Shown: one piece after another, positions 51,898 through 56,721 of the stretch
Position numbering within the stretch: the first letter of the stretch is position 1
Layout: each line of letters opens with the position of its first letter
Assembly: GCF_020253525.1 (NCBI RefSeq)
Contig: NZ_JADCBK010000032.1
Coordinates: 1 to 56,721 of the forward strand
Origin: Aquidulcibacter sp.
GTDB lineage: Bacteria; Pseudomonadota; Alphaproteobacteria; Caulobacterales; Aquidulcibacteraceae
Direction: 5' to 3'
DNA: 56,721 nucleotides
The notes under the pieces: model-generated
What the model saw: only the letters and a program-made list of their open reading frames with translations
Database searches by the model: none
Told to the model about the DNA's origin: nothing
Made by a program: the position numbers and the translations under genes

Positions 51898-54066
51898 CTA
51901 ACGCGGCGGCCCACTGGCCTCGACTGGACGAGCCTGCACATCCTTGACAATCTCGTCGAGACTGCGGGTTTCAGGCGCTGTGCGCGCGGGGGTGGGCGCT
52001 GTCGCAGCAGGTTGTGCTTCAGAGCCAGGCGCGGGAGGTACCGGCGAGCCGTCACCACCTAAAGTCACGTCGAGCGGGTCAACGGGCAAGGTCTCAACAT
52101 TTTCGTCTGTCGGCTCGGCCAAAGCATTGGGATCGGGGGTCGGGGCAAGCGGCAGGGCAAAGCCACGTGGGGCCACCCCTTTCATCGTCGGGACCATGAA
52201 AGCGCGCCAAATCCGAGCTGGCGCAGAGCCGCCTGTGACGCGGTTGGTTTTGACAGTGAAGTCATCATTGCCAACCCAAACGCCTGCAACATAGCCGCCG
52301 GTAAAGCCAATGAACCAGGCATCGGCATAGTCACTGGTCGTTCCCGTTTTGCCGCCAACCGGACGGTCGGGCAATTGGGCGGCGCGGGCTGTCCCGGCAG
52401 AGACGACTTGGGCCAACATCAAATTCATATTGCGCAAGGGGCCATCTTCAATAGCACGACGCGGGGCTGGGGGGGTCCGCTCCCACAGGATTTTGCCAGA
52501 ACGGGTCCGAATGCGCTTAAAGCCATAGGGGCTAACAGCCACCCCACCATTGGCGAAGGGCACATAGGCTGCGGTCAATTCAAGCGGGGTCAAGACCTCG
52601 GTGCCTAAAGCTAAGGTCGATTGCGGGTCGAGGCGTGAGCGAATGCCCAAACGGCGCGCGGCTCGAATAACGGAGTCGCGTCCAACTTCTTCGCCAAGGC
52701 CAACCGCAATGGTGTTGATAGAACGGGCAAAGGCACTGATCAGAGGCATGGGGCCCCGGAACTTGCCATCATAATTTTGCGGAGCCCATTCGCCGACTTT
52801 GATCGGCGCATCCACGCGCACAGAATAAGGCGTCTCGCCCCGCTCCATCGCGGCCAGATACACAAAGGGCTTGAAGGCAGAACCGGGTTGACGCTTGGCG
52901 TCAGTCACGCGGTTAAACTCGCTTTCTTGATAATTGCGACCGCCAACCATGGCGCGAACACCACCGTCGCCAGCAAAGGCGATGACGGCCCCTTGGCCCA
53001 TGCGCATAGCCTTGCCATTCTGCCCCAGCTCTTGGGCAAGAGCGCCTTCAGCATTCAACTGAGCGGTGAGATCGAGGGTGGTTTCAACGATGATATCTTC
53101 TTCAGGCTCACCCACGATCGAGCCTACATCTTCCGCGATCCAGTCGAGGAAATAGGCTGCGCCACCACCGCGTGAGGTTGGCACAAAGCGCAATGGCTGG
53201 CTGACAGCTTGGAGGCGCTGGGCCTTGGTGATGACGCCTTGGGCTTCCATCACATCCAAAACCACCGTCGCCCGATCCGACGCACGCTGCGCGCTCGAGA
53301 CCGGATTGAAGCGCGATGGGGCTTTCAATAGGCCTGCCAAAAGAGCTGCCTCGGAGATGGTCAGATTTTGCGGCGTTTTGTCAAAGTAGCGGCGTGCCGC
53401 TTCATCAATCCCATAAGCCCCTGAGCCAAAATACACGCGGGCGAGATAGAGAGCGAGAATTTCATCCTTGGTAAAGCGGCTTTCCAGCCAAACCGAAAGC
53501 AAGAGCTCTTGGGCTTTGCGCTTCAAGGATTGTTCTGACGACAAAAACAGGTTTTTCGCCAATTGCTGGGTAAGGGTAGAGCCGCCTTGAACCACACGAC
53601 CGGCGCGCGCATTCACATAAAACGCCCGGGCCAAGCCTTCAAAGTCAAAGCCCCAATGGCGGTAGAACTTACGGTCTTCAATCGCCAAAACCGCTTGCGG
53701 CACATAGGGTGGCAAGCTCTTCAAGTCGATGGGCGGGGAATCAGGTGCACCACGCCGATCTACGACATTGCCACGAATATCGACATATGTGATCGAGGGC
53801 CGATCCGTCTTCTTCCACAGGGCCTCTGGGTCTGGCAGGTCCGAGGCGACCCAAATGAAGACACCTACGGCAAATACGCCCATCCACAAGACCATGACCG
53901 CCCCCCAATAGAAGAGGGTGCCAAAGAAACCGCGTCCTTTGCGGGGGCGTGCACCACTATTGGCCCGGGATGGACCGCGACGACGTAGTGGTGGACCATC
54001 TGGATAGCCGCCGCGACGACCGCCACCATTGGAATTTCTTCCATTGCCTGCCCCGCGCCCTGCCAA
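51898..54066 (-). CDS. Bifunctional penicillin-binding protein 1A
   Basis: 722 residues. A basic Gly/Arg-rich cytoplasmic head (1-45) precedes a membrane anchor at about 50-73. The glycosyltransferase domain has catalytic Glu130 (AIEDRKFYRHWGFD) and TLTQQLAKNLFLS. The transpeptidase has SAFK (serine 396), SIN (449-451) and KTGTT (573-577). A Pro/Ala-rich tail follows. It polymerises and crosslinks peptidoglycan in the periplasm. The TTG start at 54066 has AAAGG eight bases upstream. Confidence 0.93.
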   Translation of the reverse strand: MAGRGAGNGRNSNGGGRRGGYPDGPPLRRRGPSRANSGARPRKGRGFFGTLFYWGAVMVLWMGVFAVGVFIWVASDLPDPEALWKKTDRPSITYVDIRGNVVDRRGAPDSPPIDLKSLPPYVPQAVLAIEDRKFYRHWGFDFEGLARAFYVNARAGRVVQGGSTLTQQLAKNLFLSSEQSLKRKAQELLLSVWLESRFTKDEILALYLARVYFGSGAYGIDEAARRYFDKTPQNLTISEAALLAGLLKAPSRFNPVSSAQRASDRATVVLDVMEAQGVITKAQRLQAVSQPLRFVPTSRGGGAAYFLDWIAEDVGSIVGEPEEDIIVETTLDLTAQLNAEGALAQELGQNGKAMRMGQGAVIAFAGDGGVRAMVGGRNYQESEFNRVTDAKRQPGSAFKPFVYLAAMERGETPYSVRVDAPIKVGEWAPQNYDGKFRGPMPLISAFARSINTIAVGLGEEVGRDSVIRAARRLGIRSRLDPQSTLALGTEVLTPLELTAAYVPFANGGVAVSPYGFKRIRTRSGKILWERTPPAPRRAIEDGPLRNMNLMLAQVVSAGTARAAQLPDRPVGGKTGTTSDYADAWFIGFTGGYVAGVWVGNDDFTVKTNRVTGGSAPARIWRAFMVPTMKGVAPRGFALPLAPTPDPNALAEPTDENVETLPVDPLDVTLGGDGSPVPPAPGSEAQPAATAPTPARTAPETRSLDEIVKDVQARPVEASGPPR

Positions 54067-54202
54067 GATCGTAACCTTTCGTAAAGTCTCTCAGGATTGT
54101 CCTGCCTGATTGGGGTTAATCACAGGTGAATCTGGCAAATCCAAGGACGCTTCGAGACCACTCCAAGGCAAGTTTTGGCATTGTTTTTGCGCCCACAGGG
54201 CC

Positions 54203-54565
54203 ATGAGCATCTTTTCGGGACAAATCATTCTGGTCGGCACCGCCGTATGCGAAGGCTATAATCACAAAGTGGCCAAAGGCGCACGTTGCGCCATGGTCTG
54301 TGTTTGCGACTGTGATCGCATGGAAGGCTTGGGCCTGCTTGAGCTTTATGAAACCGAAGACGGCCTTGATGCCGGTCGCCTGCTGGACGAGACCCTTGGC
54401 CGCCACGGTTGGAGCGACATCACGATCAAGGCCTGTATGCCAGTTGCCGATAAGACTGAGGGCTGGGAGCCGGAACTAGAGGCCTTGATCGGGGCAGCCA
54501 AGCGCCTTGGGGTGGCCCATATGGTGTTTGAACCAGAGTCAGACCGCCCCAAAGTCTTGCATTAG
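54203..54565 (+). CDS. Hypothetical protein
   Basis: 120 residues, not recognised. It begins MSIFSGQIILVGTAVCEGYNH, has a cysteine cluster (CAMVCVCDCD at about residues 29-38), and is acidic overall with no signal peptide or clear membrane helix. The cluster could bind metal. An in-frame extension to 54110 is possible but lacks a ribosome site; CAGGG lies close before the ATG at 54203. It is divergent from the PBP1A gene and convergent with ppa. Confidence 0.55.
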   Translation: MSIFSGQIILVGTAVCEGYNHKVAKGARCAMVCVCDCDRMEGLGLLELYETEDGLDAGRLLDETLGRHGWSDITIKACMPVADKTEGWEPELEALIGAAKRLGVAHMVFEPESDRPKVLH

Positions 54566-54584
54566 CTTAATGGAAGATCGGGCC

Positions 54585-55136
54585 CTAGCCGCCCGTATAA
54601 CCAAAGCCCGAGGCATTGGCGCGTTCCACGCCTTCGAGGATCATTTTCTTTGCCACGTCGGCATCCTGCCAGCCCTTCAGCTTGGTCCATTTGCCGGGTT
54701 CTAAGTCCTTATAATGGGCAAAGAAGTGCTCAATTTGCGCGACTTGGATAGCAGGCAAATCCTTATAGCTGTCAACGCCATCATAAAAGGCGGTCAGTTT
54801 TGGAATGGGAACAGCCAAAATCTTTTCGTCTTCGCCGGCTTGATCTTCCATCAGCAACACACCGATGGGCTTCACCCGCAAAACACAGCCCGGGATCAAG
54901 GCGCGGCGGCCAATGCACAGGACGTCGACAGGGTCACCATCGCCCGACAAGGTGCCGGGGATAAAGCCGTAATTGGTTGGATAGCGCATAGGGGTATAGA
55001 GAAAGCGGTCGACGAACATCGCGCCGGAATCCTTATCAATCTCATATTTGATCGGCTCACCACCCAGCGGCACTTCGATCACGACATTCACATCATTAGG
55101 CATATCGTGGCCGGGTGGAATTTTCTTGATATCCAT
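54585..55136 (-). CDS. ppa: Inorganic pyrophosphatase Ppa
   Basis: Ppa hydrolyses pyrophosphate, driving biosynthetic reactions. The 183-residue product has the family motifs [21 protein letters not shown] (about 18-38), [22 protein letters not shown] with the metal-binding DGDPVDV, and a late DLEPGKW. The ATG at 55136 has AGGA nine bases upstream. An in-frame start 7 codons upstream is possible. Confidence 0.96.
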   Translation of the reverse strand: MDIKKIPPGHDMPNDVNVVIEVPLGGEPIKYEIDKDSGAMFVDRFLYTPMRYPTNYGFIPGTLSGDGDPVDVLCIGRRALIPGCVLRVKPIGVLLMEDQAGEDEKILAVPIPKLTAFYDGVDSYKDLPAIQVAQIEHFFAHYKDLEPGKWTKLKGWQDADVAKKMILEGVERANASGFGYTGG

Positions 55137-55440
55137 AGGGAGGATTCCTGTGTTCAAAAAGACAATCGTTTTGGCAAGGCGACATGGCCATTCTTTATGG
55201 CCCGAACCCGTGCGCGCGGGGGTTTAGACTAAGTGACGACACAAAGCCATCATTGGATGCAATCATTTCTCGACCAAATGAGAAAGCGCATCGCGCAAAC
55301 CCCTCTGCGCCACCTTGTGCAGAAACTCTAATCGGCTCAACACTGCCATCTTCCCCATTCGGGCTACAGCCTTTAATCTTGTCTTCATTGGGTCTGTTGC
55401 AGGCTCACACCCGAGGCTAATAGTTTGGAGCGCCGGTGAG
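55137..55440. other. Intergenic stretch between ppa and the desaturase gene
   Basis: 304 bases separating the divergent ppa and desaturase genes. It must hold both promoters. I see no convincing promoter pair, repeat or RNA structure. Frames open across it lack ribosome sites. Confidence 0.5.
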
Positions 55441-56529
55441 ATGAGTGAAGACGTAAAGCGGCCGAAAAATCCCACGATTAAAAGCCATAATGACACTGAG
55501 ACGCCCAATCCAATTCCGTTTTACCTTCTACATGTCTCTGCTTTTGCAGCCATTTTCACAGGTGTTCATGCGGCAGACCTTTGGCTCTGTTTGGGCCTTT
55601 ATCTGTTGCGCATGTTTGGCGTGACCGCGGGCTATCACCGCTATTTTGCCCATAAGAGCTTTAAGACCAGCAGGGTCTTTCAATTCATCCTCGCCTTCAT
55701 CGCCCAGACGTCCGCCCAGCGCGGAATCTTGTGGTGGGCCAGCCACCACCGCAACCACCACCGCTTTTCTGATACGGCACAAGACGTCCACTCTCCGGCC
55801 AGAACCAGCTTCTGGTATGCCCATTTTGGCTGGGTGATTGATCCGAAGAATCACGAGACCGACTATGACGGTATCGCCGATTTCACCAAATATCCCGAAC
55901 TCGTCTGGCTTGAGCGCAACCCCTATGTGCCGCCTGTCATTTTGGGTGTGATCGTCTGGCTGTTTGCCGGCTGGTCTGGCCTTGTTGTCGGCTATGTGTG
56001 GAGCTTGATCGCCTGCTATCATGCCACCTTCTGCATCAATTCACTCGCCCATGTGCATGGCCGCCAACGCTTTGTGACGGGCGACCATTCGCGCAACAAT
56101 TGGATCCTAGCCATCGCCACAATGGGTGAAGGCTGGCACAACAATCACCATGCTTTCCCCAATGCCGCCCGCCAAGGCTTCAAATGGTGGGAGTTTGATT
56201 TGAGCTTCCTGATCTTGCGCGTTTTGTCCTGGTTCGGGATCGTCTGGGATTTGCGCCACCCGCCTAAGGAGATGGTGCAGGGCATTCATCTGCCAGGCCC
56301 TGCCCTGATGGAAAAGGCCGCGCATCAATTGTTGCAGGACTTTGCCGACCGCCTCGCCAAAGCCCGCGAAGGCTGGCGCGTGCCGACCATCGAGGAGTTG
56401 CGCGCGATTGCCATCCGCAACATGCCCAAGAACCCGCACCTCGATGCCATTTTAGCGCGCGCAGAAGAGCTCGCCGCCGAATGGATGCCCGCTTGGCTCG
56501 CCCAACAAACGGCCCGCCAACCAGGCTAA
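55441..56529 (+). CDS. Membrane fatty-acid (acyl-CoA) desaturase
   Basis: 362 residues of the delta-9 type diiron desaturase family. The three histidine boxes are HRYFAH (66-71), HHRNHH (102-107) and HNNHH (233-237), with four hydrophobic membrane stretches between about 28 and 195. A helical, Ala/Arg/Glu-rich C-terminal tail of about 90 residues follows the last box. It introduces double bonds in fatty acyl chains. The ATG at 55441 is preceded by GGTGAG. The repeat at 56541 begins 11 bp past its stop. Confidence 0.9.
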   Translation: MSEDVKRPKNPTIKSHNDTETPNPIPFYLLHVSAFAAIFTGVHAADLWLCLGLYLLRMFGVTAGYHRYFAHKSFKTSRVFQFILAFIAQTSAQRGILWWASHHRNHHRFSDTAQDVHSPARTSFWYAHFGWVIDPKNHETDYDGIADFTKYPELVWLERNPYVPPVILGVIVWLFAGWSGLVVGYVWSLIACYHATFCINSLAHVHGRQRFVTGDHSRNNWILAIATMGEGWHNNHHAFPNAARQGFKWWEFDLSFLILRVLSWFGIVWDLRHPPKEMVQGIHLPGPALMEKAAHQLLQDFADRLAKAREGWRVPTIEELRAIAIRNMPKNPHLDAILARAEELAAEWMPAWLAQQTARQPG

Positions 56530-56540
56530 TTCCACCGCTA

Positions 56541-56644
56541 CCCCCACGATGTCATCCCCGCCAAAACGAAGTGGAGAGCGGGGACCTCGTGGGACTTTGC
56601 GCTCGGAGGTCCCCGATTGGCTGACGCCATCGGGGATGACATCG
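56541..56644 (+). repeat. Palindromic intergenic repeat, copy 2
   Basis: About 104 bp bounded by ACGATGTCATCCCCG (56546-56560) and CGGGGATGACATCG (56631-56644). It matches the reverse complement of 158-260, with roughly 13 differences by eye over the element. It lies 11 bp past the desaturase stop, in the same orientation relative to its gene as copy 1. Confidence 0.75.
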
Positions 56645-56721
56645 CTTTTGGTTTCTTTCCTCTGGAAGGCTTTGGTGCAGGCCGTGCCTACACCAAAGGC
56701 CAACTTCGATTGTTTGTGGGC

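Overview
The window looks like about 57 kb of an alphaproteobacterial chromosome, moderately GC-rich by eye, probably from the Caulobacterales/Hyphomonadales side. The evidence is a mraZ-to-murC cell-wall cluster with a meso-DAP type MurE, a yajC-secD-secF run followed by an NDUFAF3-like gene, an mmcB homologue, a DUF6065-like gene, a TadE/G-like protein, a TonB-dependent receptor, and kdsA (LPS, so Gram-negative). Genes are dense with many 1-8 nt overlaps. I see no tRNA, rRNA, CRISPR array, insertion sequence or prophage. The content is mostly housekeeping, and I do not see a clear novel multi-gene system. The second-look items are small regulatory structures, a few degenerate or fused proteins, and one repeat family.

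Layout. 1-300: an edge fragment and a ~100 bp palindromic repeat. 300-2.3 kb: an MBL-fold hydrolase and an exported protein of unknown function. 2.3-15.2 kb: the division and cell-wall cluster on the minus strand, transcribed mraZ-rsmH-ftsL-ftsI-murE-murF-mraY-murD-ftsW-murG-murC. It stops at murC, without the murB-ddl-ftsQAZ genes that usually follow. An array of TGGGA boxes at 10-bp spacing, the likely MraZ operator, lies upstream of mraZ. 15.5-20.8 kb, plus strand: a TadE/G-like protein, rplM-rpsI with a recognisable promoter, leader hairpin and terminator, argC, and a membrane protein with a degenerate EEP domain. 20.8-25.8 kb, minus: yajC-secD-secF, an NDUFAF3/Mth938-like gene, a PuuD-like gene and an NDUFAF6-like pseudo-synthase. 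26-32.2 kb: histidine phosphatases, a VOC protein, an M20 amidohydrolase, a CaiB-type CoA transferase, a methyltransferase and miaA. 32.2-43.8 kb: serB, a PDZ-alpha/beta-hydrolase fusion, a PstS-like/OmpA fusion, a DegP-type protease, a TonB receptor, a POT peptide transporter and an ABC exporter. 44.1-56.5 kb: kdsA, a small membrane protein, a DUF6065-like gene, mmcB, an isonitrile-hydratase-like gene, a SCO protein, phaZ with an upstream palindrome, a large exported beta-rich protein, a bifunctional PBP1A, a hypothetical gene, ppa and a fatty-acid desaturase. A second copy of the repeat closes the window, in opposite orientation to the first.

How the genes work together. Mur enzymes, MraY and MurG make lipid II. 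FtsW, FtsI and FtsL polymerise and crosslink it at the septum, and the PBP1A does so generally. SecDF-YajC drives export of the many signal-peptide proteins seen here. The NDUFAF3- and NDUFAF6-like genes near secDF suggest respiratory complex I assembly. KdsA, the desaturase and the large exported protein belong to envelope biogenesis, and phaZ mobilises stored polyhydroxybutyrate.
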